A DNA stretch of 64,000 nucleotides from Colwellia sp. BRX10-3 (GTDB taxonomy: Bacteria > Pseudomonadota > Gammaproteobacteria > Enterobacterales > Alteromonadaceae), in contig NZ_JACGWA010000005.1 in the NCBI RefSeq assembly GCF_014077505.1, positions 162,828 to 226,827 of the forward strand, in the 5' to 3' direction. Below are positions 24,401-32,760 of this stretch, piece by piece; position 1 is the first letter of the stretch; the number at the start of each line of letters is the position of its first letter. The notes below the pieces were generated by a model. It made no database searches. It was not told where the DNA came from and saw nothing but the letters and a program-made list of their open reading frames with translations. The translations under genes and the position numbers were made by a program.

Positions 24401-24763
24401 CTATTTGATCTCAACAGAAGCACCTGCTTCTTCAAGAGTTTTCTTAAGCTCTTCAGCTTCAGCTTTGTCAACGCCTTCTTTAATCGCTTTCGGAGCTGAT
24501 TCAACAAGATCTTTAGCTTCTTTTAAGCCAAGACCTGTTGCGCCACGAACGGCTTTGATTACAGCAACTTTCTTCTCGCCGAAGCTAGTCATTACTACAT
24601 CAAATTCAGTTTTTTCTTCAGCAGCTTCAGCTGGACCAGCAGCAGCAACAGCAGTTGCAGCAGATACGCCAAACTTCTCTTCCATTGCTTCGATTAGTGC
24701 AACAACGTCCATTACTGACATTTCAGCAACTGCGTTTAGGATATCGTCTTTAGAAATAGACAT
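24401..24763 (-). CDS. rplL: 50S ribosomal protein L7/L12
   Basis: 120 residues. It begins [20 protein letters not shown], has the alanine-rich hinge (about residue 36-50), and a C-terminal domain with [20 protein letters not shown], the surface that recruits EF-Tu and EF-G. It is present as multimers on the L10 stalk. The gap to rplJ is 102 bases. Confidence 0.98.
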   Translation of the reverse strand: MSISKDDILNAVAEMSVMDVVALIEAMEEKFGVSAATAVAAAGPAEAAEEKTEFDVVMTSFGEKKVAVIKAVRGATGLGLKEAKDLVESAPKAIKEGVDKAEAEELKKTLEEAGASVEIK

Positions 24764-24865
24764 TTTAAATTTCCTGTTTTAAGTAACAGTCTTTTTGACT
24801 GTTATAAATAACTATAAATACAAAAAGTGCAAATTGTGCTCTTATCATTAAGAGGTAAACAATTA

Positions 24866-25360
24866 TTAAGCAGCTTCTTGCTCTTTCTGATCGCGTACTG
24901 CAGCAATTGTGCGGACAAGTTTGCCTGCAGATGCTTCTTTCATAGCGCTCATTAAACGTGCAATTGCTTCGTCGTAAGTTGGTAGCTTAGCTAACATGTT
25001 TACGTCTACTACATTACCTTCAAATGCTGCTGCTTTTAATTCAAATTTTTCGTTAGTTTTAGCGAAATCTGTGAATAAACGTGCTGCTGCACCTGGATGC
25101 TCGTTTGAGAATGCAATTAATGATGGACCAACTAATGTGTCAGTAACACATTCAAAGTTAGTACCTTGTAATGCACGACGTGCTAACGTGTTACGGATAA
25201 CTTTCATCCATACGCCGTTTTCACGTGCTTGCTTACGTAATACAGTAATTGCTTCAACTGAAACACCGCGTGAATCCGCGACTACAGCTGATTGAGCGCC
25301 ATTGGCAGCTTCTTGAACTTCAGCAACAATTGCTTTTTTGTCATCAAGATTGATAGCCAT
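24866..25360 (-). CDS. rplJ: 50S ribosomal protein L10
   Basis: 164 residues from the ATG at 25360 (E. coli: 165), beginning [19 protein letters not shown]. The frame is open for 19 more codons upstream but AGGAG sits 8 bases before 25360, and the extra part runs into the L10 leader. L10 is the stalk base that binds L7/L12 dimers through its C-terminal helix and, as the L10-L12 complex, represses its own mRNA. Confidence 0.97.
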   Translation of the reverse strand: MAINLDDKKAIVAEVQEAANGAQSAVVADSRGVSVEAITVLRKQARENGVWMKVIRNTLARRALQGTNFECVTDTLVGPSLIAFSNEHPGAAARLFTDFAKTNEKFELKAAAFEGNVVDVNMLAKLPTYDEAIARLMSAMKEASAGKLVRTIAAVRDQKEQEAA

Positions 25361-25399
25361 TGGCTTTACTCCTGGTTCACCGGCAATATAAAACCGGTA

Positions 25400-25550
25400 T
25401 TTACTATCCCTAAGCAAATTAATATTCGCTTAGGCCGTTACGGCGAGGACCAGAATTAGGAAATACTGGGTAATCACCATCTACGTAGGAAAAATTAAGC
25501 TTTTAACGAAGAATCGTCTCAGCTCCTACGGTCTTTGACGGGGTTGTCTA
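25400..25550 (-). ncRNA. L10 leader (rplJ-rplL autoregulatory mRNA element)
   Basis: On the minus strand the leader contains ACCGTAGGAGCTGAGACG and, about 35 bases later, TTTTTCCTACGTAGATGGTG, so that GTAGGA can pair with TCCTAC, with the conserved GATGGTGATTACCC segment after it. I recognise these as the signature of the gammaproteobacterial L10 leader. Binding of the L10-(L12)4 complex represses rplJL translation. Exact ends are approximate; further stems (GGCCG type, then ACCGGT near the rplJ start) are possible. Confidence 0.78.
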
Positions 25551-25603
25551 AAGCAAATACATGCTAATAACTAGACAACACCTACCAAAATTTAAGGGGC
25601 GAA

Positions 25604-25631
25604 ATTATAGTCTACAATTTCACCCTTGTAA
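25604..25631 (-). promoter_or_regulatory. Promoter of rplJL-rpoBC
   Basis: On the minus strand TTACAA (25626-25631) is 16 bases from a perfect TATAAT (25604-25609). It lies just after rplA and gives a leader of about 235 nt. The -35 box overlaps the end of an 11-bp hairpin (GTAAAGTGTCG with CGATACTTTAC, 25628-25654) that follows the rplA stop codon. Confidence 0.7.
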
Positions 25632-25660
25632 AGTATCGATTTTCGACACTTTACTGAAAA

Positions 25661-26356
25661 CTATTGTGTCAAGCTAGCTTGGTTAACGGCAACGCCGGCA
25701 CCCATAGTAGTTGAAACAGAAATTTTCTTAATGTACTGGCCTTTAGCATTAGCTGGTTTTGCTTTTTTAAGCGCTTCCAATAATGACTCAAGGTTTTCCT
25801 GCAATTTAGCATCGTCGAAATCAGCCTTACCAATCGTAGTATGGATGATACCGTTTTTGTCATTGCGGTAGCGGATTTGACCCGCTTTTGCGTTATTTAC
25901 AGCAGTAACAACGTCAGGTGTAACTGTGCCAACTTTCGGGTTAGGCATTAGACCACGTGGACCTAAAATCTGACCTAGTTGACCAACAACACGCATAGCA
26001 TCTGGCGTAGCAATTACAACGTCAAAATCCATTTTACCGGCTTTAACTTGTTCTGCTAAATCTTCCATACCTACGATGTCTGCACCGGCTTCTTTCGCTT
26101 TATCAGCGTTAACGCCTTGCGTAAATACAGCAACACGAACATCACGACCAGTACCGTTTGGTAACACAGTTGCGCCACGTACGTTTTGATCTGATTTACG
26201 AGCATCAATGCCAAGATTTATAGCAACATCTACACTTTCACGAAACTTAGCAGTAGCAAGTTCTTTAAGTAAAGTGATAGCTTCTGTGATGTCATATTCT
26301 TTTAATACGTCTACTTTTTCACGGATAAGACGAGTGCGTTTTGATAATTTAGTCAT
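25661..26356 (-). CDS. rplA: 50S ribosomal protein L1
   Basis: 231 residues (E. coli: 234). It starts [20 protein letters not shown] and has the family signature [18 protein letters not shown] near residue 130-147. L1 forms the mobile stalk that moves deacylated tRNA out of the E site, and in E. coli it represses the rplKA mRNA. It is three bases after rplK. Confidence 0.98.
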   Translation of the reverse strand: MTKLSKRTRLIREKVDVLKEYDITEAITLLKELATAKFRESVDVAINLGIDARKSDQNVRGATVLPNGTGRDVRVAVFTQGVNADKAKEAGADIVGMEDLAEQVKAGKMDFDVVIATPDAMRVVGQLGQILGPRGLMPNPKVGTVTPDVVTAVNNAKAGQIRYRNDKNGIIHTTIGKADFDDAKLQENLESLLEALKKAKPANAKGQYIKKISVSTTMGAGVAVNQASLTQ

Positions 26357-26359
26357 TGA

Positions 26360-26788
26360 TTAGTCCTCTACCACTAAACCCATTGAACGAGCAGAACCCG
26401 CAATGGTACGCACTGCAGCTTCCATAGAACCAGCAGTAAGATCAGTTTCTTTAATCTTAACAATTTCTTCAAGTTGTGCTGTAGTAACAGTACCAACTTT
26501 ATCAGTGTTAGGACGACCTGAACCACTCTTAACACCAGCAGCTTTTAGAAGTAAATAAGCAGCAGGTGGAGTTTTTGTTTCAAATGTAAAAGAACGATCA
26601 GCATATACAGTAATAACTACTGGAACTGGAGCGCCTTTTTCCAAAGAATCTGTTTTTGCGTTAAACGCTTTACAGAATTCCATGATGTTAACACCGTGTT
26701 GACCTAGTGCAGGACCAACTGGCGGTGACGGGTTTGCTGCGCCAGCAGCAACTTGTAGCTTGATTAAAGCTGTGACTTTTTTAGCCAT
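26360..26788 (-). CDS. rplK: 50S ribosomal protein L11
   Basis: 142 residues, as in E. coli. The N-terminal domain has the proline-rich [20 protein letters not shown] segment (thiostrepton and RelA signalling region), and the C-terminal rRNA-binding domain has [14 protein letters not shown]11 organises the GTPase-associated centre and is needed for RelA activation. First gene of the rplKA unit, after a 518-base non-coding gap. Confidence 0.98.
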   Translation of the reverse strand: MAKKVTALIKLQVAAGAANPSPPVGPALGQHGVNIMEFCKAFNAKTDSLEKGAPVPVVITVYADRSFTFETKTPPAAYLLLKAAGVKSGSGRPNTDKVGTVTTAQLEEIVKIKETDLTAGSMEAAVRTIAGSARSMGLVVED

Positions 26789-26847
26789 GGTTTTAATACC
26801 TATAGTATGGGTTCTAACGCTGATAATTAAATCAGCTCCCCGTTAAC

Positions 26848-26881
26848 AAAAAATCGATTTTCTCTTCATCAGATAAAATCG
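26848..26881 (-). promoter_or_regulatory. Hairpin with T run in the rplK leader (candidate attenuator)
   Basis: On the minus strand CGATTTT and AAAATCG form a 7-bp stem, with TCT/AGA pairing inside the loop, followed directly by ATTTTTT. It starts about 10 bases after the predicted transcription start and 60 bases before rplK. It looks like a weak terminator placed in the 5' leader; the sequence does not show what would control it. L1 control of this mRNA is known in E. coli, but I cannot show the L1 site here. Confidence 0.45.
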
Positions 26882-26888
26882 GCAGCGG

Positions 26889-26918
26889 ATTATATATTAT
26901 TCGAAGGTAGTTGTGCAA
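26889..26918 (-). promoter_or_regulatory. Candidate promoter of rplKA
   Basis: On the minus strand a perfect TATAAT (26889-26894) lies 18 bases from TTGCAC (26913-26918), about 100 bases upstream of rplK. The remaining gap up to the nusG terminator (26919-27261) shows no open frame with coding character and no RNA gene that I recognise. Confidence 0.55.
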
Positions 26919-27261
26919 GATCAGTTATTACATTTGTATAAAAAAAGAGCGTAGAGCGCTATTAGTGATCGAATAGGAGGGGTAGAAAACGGTAAGAGTA
27001 ACAAAAGTTCTGACATCTGGACTTTAGCCGATAATTAATCAATTGGGTATAAATAAAACTTGCCTTAAAATCACCTCAAGTCTGTGATTATTCCTTTGTC
27101 ATTGTTTCCTCCCTGTAAAAAATAATAAAATAATGCACAGGAAGAAAAGAAGGAGGCTAACAGAAGAAGTAAAAGGTCAAAGCAGCGCATCTAAGAAAGA
27201 GATGTGTATCTTCTCTTTTGTGTATCCATGAATCTGCGACAGACCTTAAATTTTTCACATA

Positions 27262-27291
27262 AAAAAGCCAGAGTAAAAACTCTGGCTTTTT
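27262..27291 (-). terminator. Rho-independent terminator of secE-nusG
   Basis: AAAAAGCCAGAGT-AAAA-ACTCTGGCTTTTT (plus strand) forms a perfect 13-bp palindrome with a 4-base loop; the G/C core is GCCAGAGT. It lies 15 bases after the nusG stop, so rplKA needs its own promoter. Confidence 0.92.
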
Positions 27292-27306
27292 AGGGTATAT
27301 TTAGTG

Positions 27307-27891
27307 CTAACCTTTTTCGACTTGACCAAATTCCAAATCAACGGGTGTAGAACGACCAAAAATCAGTACGGATACTTTAATACGGTTTTTCTCGTAATCA
27401 AGCTCTTCAACAACACCATTAAAGTCAGCAAAAGGACCATCGATAACGCGTACCACTTCGCCTGGCTCAAATAATGTTTTAGGTTTAGGCTTATCAGTAT
27501 CTTCAAGACGCTGTAAAATTCGATCAGCTTCTTTTTGCGTAATAGGTGCTGGTCTTTCTTTAGTACCACCAATAAAGCCTAAAACACGCGGTACACTTTT
27601 AACTAAATGCCATGATTCATCATCTAATTCCATATGAACCAATACATAGCCTGGGAAGAATTTACGTGAACTTTTACGTTTTTGCCCCGCACGCATTTCG
27701 ATAACTTCTTCAGTTGGCACTAGAATTTCGCCAAACTTTTCTTCTAAAGCGTGAATACCAATATGCTCAAGCAATGTTTTTTGTACTCGCCCTTCATAAC
27801 CTGAAAACGCTTGTACAACATACCAACGTAATTTAGGATTATTGTTTTTTTCTACTTCAGGCTCATCTGTATTTGTAATTTCTTCAGTCAT
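27307..27891 (-). CDS. nusG: Transcription termination/antitermination factor NusG
   Basis: 194 residues, a little longer than the 181 of E. coli because of an acidic N-terminal tail ([19 protein letters not shown]). The NGN domain begins [20 protein letters not shown] and the C-terminal KOW domain contains [20 protein letters not shown]. NusG binds the RNA polymerase clamp, links it to S10 or Rho, and suppresses pausing. Nine bases after secE. Confidence 0.97.
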   Translation of the reverse strand: MTEEITNTDEPEVEKNNNPKLRWYVVQAFSGYEGRVQKTLLEHIGIHALEEKFGEILVPTEEVIEMRAGQKRKSSRKFFPGYVLVHMELDDESWHLVKSVPRVLGFIGGTKERPAPITQKEADRILQRLEDTDKPKPKTLFEPGEVVRVIDGPFADFNGVVEELDYEKNRIKVSVLIFGRSTPVDLEFGQVEKG

Positions 27892-27900
27892 GACGGTACC

Positions 27901-28284
27901 TTAACCTACTTTTAATCCAGTAATTAATCCTACTACCCAGAAAAGAACTGAATCTAACCCCCAAAGTAATAACGACATAATTAATGTTGCCACTAATACT
28001 ATGCCCGTTGTTTGTACTGCTTCTTGACGTGTTGGCCAAACGACTTTACGTACTTCAGTACGTGACTCTTTAGCAAATGCTACAGCAGTACGACCTTTAA
28101 CTGTTTGCATAGCTACGAGCCCTGCAACAACAATAGCGGCAACTACCGCTATGGCGCGCACAAGAATTGATTGTTCAGCAAAAACATAATTACCAACCAC
28201 AGCGCCAGCTAATAGTAAAACGATTACGCTCCACTTTAAAAAATCAAATGAACCACTTGGTTCAGTTTCAGTACTTGCATTCAT
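27901..28284 (-). CDS. secE: Preprotein translocase subunit SecE
   Basis: 127 residues, the same length as in E. coli, with three predicted membrane segments (about residue 17-35, 38-58 and 94-120). The conserved cytoplasmic amphipathic part is FAKESRTEVRKVVWPTRQEA, followed by the last transmembrane helix. SecE clamps SecY in the inner-membrane translocon. It is co-transcribed with nusG as in most bacteria. Confidence 0.97.
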   Translation of the reverse strand: MNASTETEPSGSFDFLKWSVIVLLLAGAVVGNYVFAEQSILVRAIAVVAAIVVAGLVAMQTVKGRTAVAFAKESRTEVRKVVWPTRQEAVQTTGIVLVATLIMSLLLWGLDSVLFWVVGLITGLKVG

Positions 28285-28392
28285 ATCTACTACCTGTAAT
28301 TACGCGTCTAATCTAAGACAAAGCACCCCGAGGTTATCGAGGTTAAAATCTAAAACACCTATCATTTTACTAATAAGCACTTTACTCAAAAA

Positions 28393-28469
28393 TGGCAGGG
28401 GTAGAGAGATTCGAACTCCCAACCGTCGGTTTTGGAGACCGCTGTTCTACCAATTGGAACTATACCCCT
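28393..28469 (-). tRNA. trpT: tRNA-Trp (CCA anticodon)
   Basis: Minus strand, 77 bases including an encoded 3' CCA. Acceptor AGGGGTA pairs with TACCCCT, the anticodon loop has CTCCAAA (anticodon CCA), and the T arm contains GTTCGAATC. The D loop has one base more than E. coli tRNA-Trp (GTTCCAATTGGTAGA). It lies before secE in the tuf-tRNA-Trp-secE-nusG order seen in many gammaproteobacteria. Confidence 0.96.
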
Positions 28470-28743
28470 TCAATTTGTACTTACACTTACCGAGTGATTC
28501 TTAGTTGTTTGGGAATTAAGAGAGACTCTAGAAGTGAGGCGCTATTATACTAACCAAAATATTATACTCAAGGACTATTTTACAGTTATCTAAAGATCTA
28601 CTAAGTGTTAGCAATATTAATAGCCGCTACACTCTGTAAACACTAAAATTAGTTGTGTTAGGTGCCTATAATTGATAATCATTGATATTCGCTCTGATAT
28701 TAGATATTTTGAGCCTTTGATATTTGAGAATAACTGATACCCT

Positions 28744-29706
28744 ATGCTTTTAGAATTACTGGAAGATAAACACTTCGGCAAATTAGCCCCAAAAACAGTG
28801 TTTAAGCTAGCTAACAGCAACGCTAATTTTTCAAATCTTTGGTTAGTTCATTCCATCAGAAGTGATTGTTCATTATTTGAACTCGCCTTGGCAATTGCCG
28901 CAAACATAAAGTGGAGCACCCCAGCGTTAACCGCTATTGAAAACTACTTGAACATTGATACTTTTACCGATCATCAGGTTAGTAGTGAAGTAAAGCAAGC
29001 TCTAATTGATTCAAAAAATATTATTAGTGACTTTTGCGAGATTAGGCAGAGAAAGCTACTTGTCAAGTTACACACTATTGCAGAAAATATCCCTGATGCT
29101 ACTGTCATAGGGGATCATAAATATACTTGCAACATACCTATTGCTTCTGTGCAATTAGATGAAATATTACAAAGCTGTGGCCCGCTTCTAAAAGACGTTT
29201 CTTTATTTGGCGGTGAAGGGAAAGACAGCAAAAACCAAAGCATTAGAAACAATACCCATTACCCTACTCCCCTGCCAAATGGCTCTGTGCCTTTAGCGCT
29301 ACTCGAAAACTTACTCGCTAAAGCCACTGGCCTTGATATTTCATTTGCTGAGCCTCCTGTAGTATTAAGATATCAACCGGGACAATACTACAAATGGCAT
29401 TATGACCATATATATCCACATACAGAAGAAATAACAAAACATATAGAACAATTCGGCCAAAGAGTAAAAACAGCAATTTTCTATTTAAATGACAATTTTA
29501 CTGGTGGTGAAACAGAATTTAAAGCGCCTTTTATCTCTGTTACTCCTGAAAAAAACAAAGTGCTCATTTTTGATAATTGTGATGCGTTAAAAAACAGAGA
29601 TACTACCAGCATCCATCGGGGGAACGAGATTACAGCGGGTGAAAAATGGATTGTAACTCTCTGGTTTAGAGATAAACCTTTTTGGCTGAGATCTGGTCTT
29701 CTATAA
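28744..29706 (+). CDS. 2-oxoglutarate/Fe(II)-dependent oxygenase, prolyl 4-hydroxylase type
   Basis: 320 residues. The C-terminal half (about residue 200-316) is a P4H-type double-stranded beta-helix: iron ligands HxD in YYKWHYDHIYPH, the FYLNDNFTGGETEF strand motif, a distal histidine in TSIHRGNEITAGEKWIV, and the lysine that would bind 2-oxoglutarate in GEKW. The first 170 residues are less clear and carry a helical, leucine-rich part that I do not recognise. It would hydroxylate a protein or small substrate using O2 and 2-oxoglutarate. It is inserted, in the opposite direction, between tRNA-Trp and the second tuf. EF-Tu is a known substrate of a Pseudomonas prolyl hydroxylase, but nothing here proves that substrate. 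Confidence 0.85.
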   Translation: MLLELLEDKHFGKLAPKTVFKLANSNANFSNLWLVHSIRSDCSLFELALAIAANIKWSTPALTAIENYLNIDTFTDHQVSSEVKQALIDSKNIISDFCEIRQRKLLVKLHTIAENIPDATVIGDHKYTCNIPIASVQLDEILQSCGPLLKDVSLFGGEGKDSKNQSIRNNTHYPTPLPNGSVPLALLENLLAKATGLDISFAEPPVVLRYQPGQYYKWHYDHIYPHTEEITKHIEQFGQRVKTAIFYLNDNFTGGETEFKAPFISVTPEKNKVLIFDNCDALKNRDTTSIHRGNEITAGEKWIVTLWFRDKPFWLRSGLL

Positions 29707-29888
29707 TTTCTTAAATTTACCAGTAGTGATAAGTACCAAATCTAGAAATCACAGCTACTTTATATTTTTTAAAGCTCTAGTGTGAACTAAAATTAAGCGA
29801 TAATTCATTAAGGTAAGAGCTAATACAACACCTGCACCTATCTTACGACTTACTACTCACATCCCTTATTCACCTTGTTCATCAAAAC

Positions 29889-29914
29889 AAAAAAGACGCC
29901 GAAGCGTCTTTTTT
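29889..29914 (-). terminator. Third copy of the tuf terminator hairpin, second tuf locus
   Basis: GACGC-CGAA-GCGTC with A6 and T6 flanks, symmetrical and able to act on both strands. It also lies downstream of the plus-strand oxygenase gene, whose transcripts it may stop. Confidence 0.78.
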
Positions 29915-30031
29915 AAGTGCTAGTGTGAACTAAAATTAAGCGATAATTCGTTAAGGTAATAGCAGATACAACACCTACACCTATCTTACGACTTACTACT
30001 CACATCTCTTATTCACCTTGTTCATCAAAAC

Positions 30032-30056
30032 AAAACAGACGCCGAAGCGTCTTTTT
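30032..30056 (-). terminator. Second copy of the tuf terminator hairpin, second tuf locus
   Basis: GACGC-CGAA-GCGTC with an interrupted A run (AAAACA) and T5, the same variant as the copy at 11002-11027 except for one T. Confidence 0.75.
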
Positions 30057-30185
30057 AAGTGCTAGTGTGAGCTAAAATTAAGCGATAATTCGTTAAGGTA
30101 AGAGCAGATACAACACCTGCACCTATCTTACGACTCACACCTCACTACTCAACTCGCGCAACTCACTCACTTTATTCACTAAAAC

Positions 30186-30211
30186 AAAAAAGACGCCGAA
30201 GCGTCTTTTTT
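30186..30211 (-). terminator. Primary Rho-independent terminator of the tRNA-tuf operon
   Basis: Perfect AAAAAAGACGC-CGAA-GCGTCTTTTTT palindrome 21 bases after the tuf stop, identical to the one at 11157-11182. Confidence 0.92.
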
Positions 30212-30232
30212 AAGTGCTAGTGTGAACTAAAA

Positions 30233-31417
30233 TTAAGCGATAATTTTAGATACAACACCAGCACCAACTGTACGACCACCTTCACGGATTGCGAAGCGTA
30301 AACCTTCGTCCATCGCTACTGGGTTGATAAGCTCTACAACAAACTTCAAGTTGTCGCCTGGCATTACCATTTCAACACCTTCAGGAAGCTCTACAGCACC
30401 TGTGATGTCCGTTGTACGGAAGTAAAACTGTGGACGGTAGCCTTTAAAGAATGGCGTATGACGACCACCTTCATCTTTCGATAACACGTATACTTCTGAT
30501 TCGAATTTAGTGTGAGGTAAAATTGAACCAGGTTGACATAGTACTTGACCACGTTCTACATCTTCACGCTTAAGACCACGTAAAAGAACACCACAGTTCT
30601 CGCCAGCACGACCTTCGTCAAGCAGCTTACGGAACATTTCAACACCTGTACAAGTCGATGTTTGTGTATCACGGATACCAACAACTTCTACTGCATCGCC
30701 AACTTTAACGATACCACGTTCAACACGACCAGTTACTACTGTACCACGACCTGAAATTGAGAATACATCTTCGATAGGCATGATGAATGCTCCGTCGATT
30801 GCACGCTCTGGCTCTGGAATGTAAGTATCTAATTGGTCAGCAAGTTCAATGATTTTCGCTTCCCATTTCTCGTCGCCTTGTAAAGCGCCAAGTGCTGAAC
30901 CTTGAATTACCGGTAAATCATCACCTGGGAAGTCATATTCAGAAAGAAGTTCACGAACTTCCATTTCTACTAATTCTAGTAACTCTTCATCATCAACCAT
31001 GTCACATTTGTTCATGAATACGATGATGTATGGAACGCCAACTTGACGTGATAACAAGATGTGCTCACGTGTTTGTGGCATAGGACCATCTGTAGCAGCA
31101 ACTACTAAGATAGCACCATCCATTTGAGCAGCGCCGGTGATCATGTTTTTGATGTAATCAGCATGGCCAGGACAATCTACGTGGGCGTAGTGACGTGCAG
31201 CTGTATCGTATTCGATGTGAGAAGTATTAATAGTAATACCACGCTCACGCTCTTCAGGAGCATTATCGATTTGTGCGAAGTCTTTAACTTCACCACCGTG
31301 AACTTTAGTTAATACCGCAGAGATAGCGGCTGTTAGTGTTGTTTTACCGTGATCGACGTGACCAATAGTACCAACGTTAACGTGCGGTTTATTACGTTCA
31401 AATTTTGCTTTAGCCAT
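30233..31417 (-). CDS. tufB: Elongation factor Tu, copy in the tRNA-tuf operon
   Basis: 394 residues, with GHVDHGKT at 19-26, DCPGH at 81-85, NKCD at 136-139 and Pro54 in [12 protein letters not shown]. It differs from the str-operon copy at 11 G-domain positions (residues 39, 40, 73, 74, 140, 144, 162, 189, 190, 194, 195) and at none after 195. It is preceded by four tRNA genes as in E. coli tufB. EF-Tu-GTP brings aminoacyl-tRNA to the ribosome. The nucleotide match to the other copy is closest at the 3' end and declines towards the 5' end. Confidence 0.98.
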   Translation of the reverse strand: MAKAKFERNKPHVNVGTIGHVDHGKTTLTAAISAVLTKVHGGEVKDFAQIDNAPEERERGITINTSHIEYDTAARHYAHVDCPGHADYIKNMITGAAQMDGAILVVAATDGPMPQTREHILLSRQVGVPYIIVFMNKCDMVDDEELLELVEMEVRELLSEYDFPGDDLPVIQGSALGALQGDEKWEAKIIELADQLDTYIPEPERAIDGAFIMPIEDVFSISGRGTVVTGRVERGIVKVGDAVEVVGIRDTQTSTCTGVEMFRKLLDEGRAGENCGVLLRGLKREDVERGQVLCQPGSILPHTKFESEVYVLSKDEGGRHTPFFKGYRPQFYFRTTDITGAVELPEGVEMVMPGDNLKFVVELINPVAMDEGLRFAIREGGRTVGAGVVSKIIA

Positions 31418-31499
31418 CTTAAAATACCTCTGGGTACATTAAATAAATTAATTTATTGTGTTAAACATTGATTAATCTATAGAAGGTCTAAAGAAGAAG

Positions 31500-31575
31500 T
31501 GGTGCTGATAGGCAGATTCGAACTGCCGACCTCACCCTTACCAAGGGTGCGCTCTACCAACTGAGCCATATCAGC
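31500..31575 (-). tRNA. thrT: tRNA-Thr (GGT anticodon)
   Basis: 76 bases with encoded CCA. Acceptor GCTGATA pairs with TATCAGC; the anticodon arm ACCCTTGGTAAGGGT shows anticodon GGT; the T arm has GTTCGAATC. It differs from the E. coli thrT sequence I remember by about one base and holds the same position next to tuf. Confidence 0.97.
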
Positions 31576-31591
31576 ATTTCTCTATAAAGAC

Positions 31592-31666
<75 letters not shown>

Positions 31667-31695
31667 TAAATTCTATCAGATTATCTCTGTTAAAA

Positions 31696-31780
31696 TGGTG
31701 GAGGGAGGTGGATTCGAACCACCGAAGGCTGAGCCGTCAGATTTACAGTCTGATCCCTTTGGCCACTCGGGAACCCCTCC
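31696..31780 (-). tRNA. tyrU: tRNA-Tyr (GTA anticodon)
   Basis: 85 bases with encoded CCA, a class II tRNA with a long variable arm (GGCTCAGCCTTC region). Acceptor GGAGGGG pairs with CCTCC; the loop CTGTAAA shows anticodon GTA. Confidence 0.96.
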
Positions 31781-31815
31781 AAATTTTATTTTCCACATTA
31801 CAAGTAATGTATTAA

Positions 31816-31891
<76 letters not shown>

Positions 31892-31910
31892 ACTACATTA
31901 AGTGGTGCGA

Positions 31911-31939
31911 ATTCTAGAGTAATGTTTTCTAGCTTGCAA
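31911..31939 (-). promoter_or_regulatory. Promoter of the thrU-tyrU-glyT-thrT-tuf operon
   Basis: On the minus strand TTGCAA (31934-31939) is exactly 17 bases from TAGAAT (31911-31916), followed by the G/C-containing discriminator TCGCACC, as expected for a stringently controlled stable-RNA promoter. The first tRNA begins 20 bases downstream. Confidence 0.8.
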
Positions 31940-32025
31940 CAGCAAAATGCAAAAAAAAGCATGTTTTTATGCGTTTGATGGTTTTTTACACACAATAGCA
32001 ATTATTTAACTGTACGCTCTAGTAC

Positions 32026-32760
32026 TTAGCTGGCTTGAAAACAGCTTAAACCATGAAATACTAGCTTAGGCTCTAACTGACAGTTATCAGTTATTAGATT
32101 AGCAATTTCTTTGCCATTACCACCTGTTATCAGTATTTTGTCGAGTATTAACAAACTATCCGCTTGGATAATAGCTTCTTTAATTGCACCTATGGTCATT
32201 GCCCAATTGCCATGATTCAAACAATTAGAACTGTCCATACCAAATGATAAACTTGCAATAGCTTTTGGTGTGGCAATAATTTGATGGGTACGGCTTAATA
32301 AACTATTAAAAAGCGTTTGTACGCCTGGCATTATCCAACCGCCATGATGTTGCCCGTTTGCATCTAACAAATCAACTGTCGTCGCGGTGCCCGCATCAAT
32401 AATAAGTAAATTCTGTTTTGGATAAAGCTGCTTCGCCCCTATCATAGCCAACCAGCGATCAACTCCTAGTCGCTCTGGTTGCTGGTAAGATGAAGTTACA
32501 CCAAACGCTTTTGCTGAACTGTGTACTTGTTCAAAGGCAATATTGTTATGAACAGTCCACTGCTCAATGGCATCATAAACTTCTCTACCATGAACGTTAG
32601 CAAGAAACACTTCGCTAACATGTGAAAAATTTCCTTGCGACAACTGCGCTTGAAATGACTGATAATCGAGATAAACAATTTCAGAAAGTGGCGCAGCACA
32701 CTCGAGCGCTTGAAAGACATATTTTACCTGTGTATTACCAACATCAACTAATAATCTCAT
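32026..32760 (-). CDS. coaX: Type III pantothenate kinase
   Basis: 244 residues. It begins MRLLVDVGNTQVKYVF, the phosphate-binding DxGN(T) motif of type III enzymes, with GVDRWLAMIGA near residue 98-108 and IDAGTATTVDLLD near residue 121-133. It phosphorylates pantothenate in the first step of coenzyme A synthesis and, unlike the E. coli type I enzyme, is not inhibited by CoA. Its start overlaps the birA stop by four bases (ATGA), so the two are translationally coupled, as in Pseudomonas. Confidence 0.95.
   Translation of the reverse strand: MRLLVDVGNTQVKYVFQALECAAPLSEIVYLDYQSFQAQLSQGNFSHVSEVFLANVHGREVYDAIEQWTVHNNIAFEQVHSSAKAFGVTSSYQQPERLGVDRWLAMIGAKQLYPKQNLLIIDAGTATTVDLLDANGQHHGGWIMPGVQTLFNSLLSRTHQIIATPKAIASLSFGMDSSNCLNHGNWAMTIGAIKEAIIQADSLLILDKILITGGNGKEIANLITDNCQLEPKLVFHGLSCFQAS

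Larger units (their letters stand above)
29768..30232 (-). repeat. Tandem array of tuf 3'-end/terminator units downstream of the second tuf
   Basis: The AAAATTAAGCGATAATT landmark occurs near 29789, 29932, 30074 and 30229, with periods of about 143, 143 and 155 bases. The last is the real tuf end and the others are decayed tuf tails. Three copies of the GACGC-CGAA-GCGTC hairpin are complete; a fourth unit at 29768-29888 has lost the hairpin. The order and variants of the first two units are nearly identical to those after the first tuf (10846-11203); this array has one more unit. No gene lies in 29707-30232. Confidence 0.85.
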
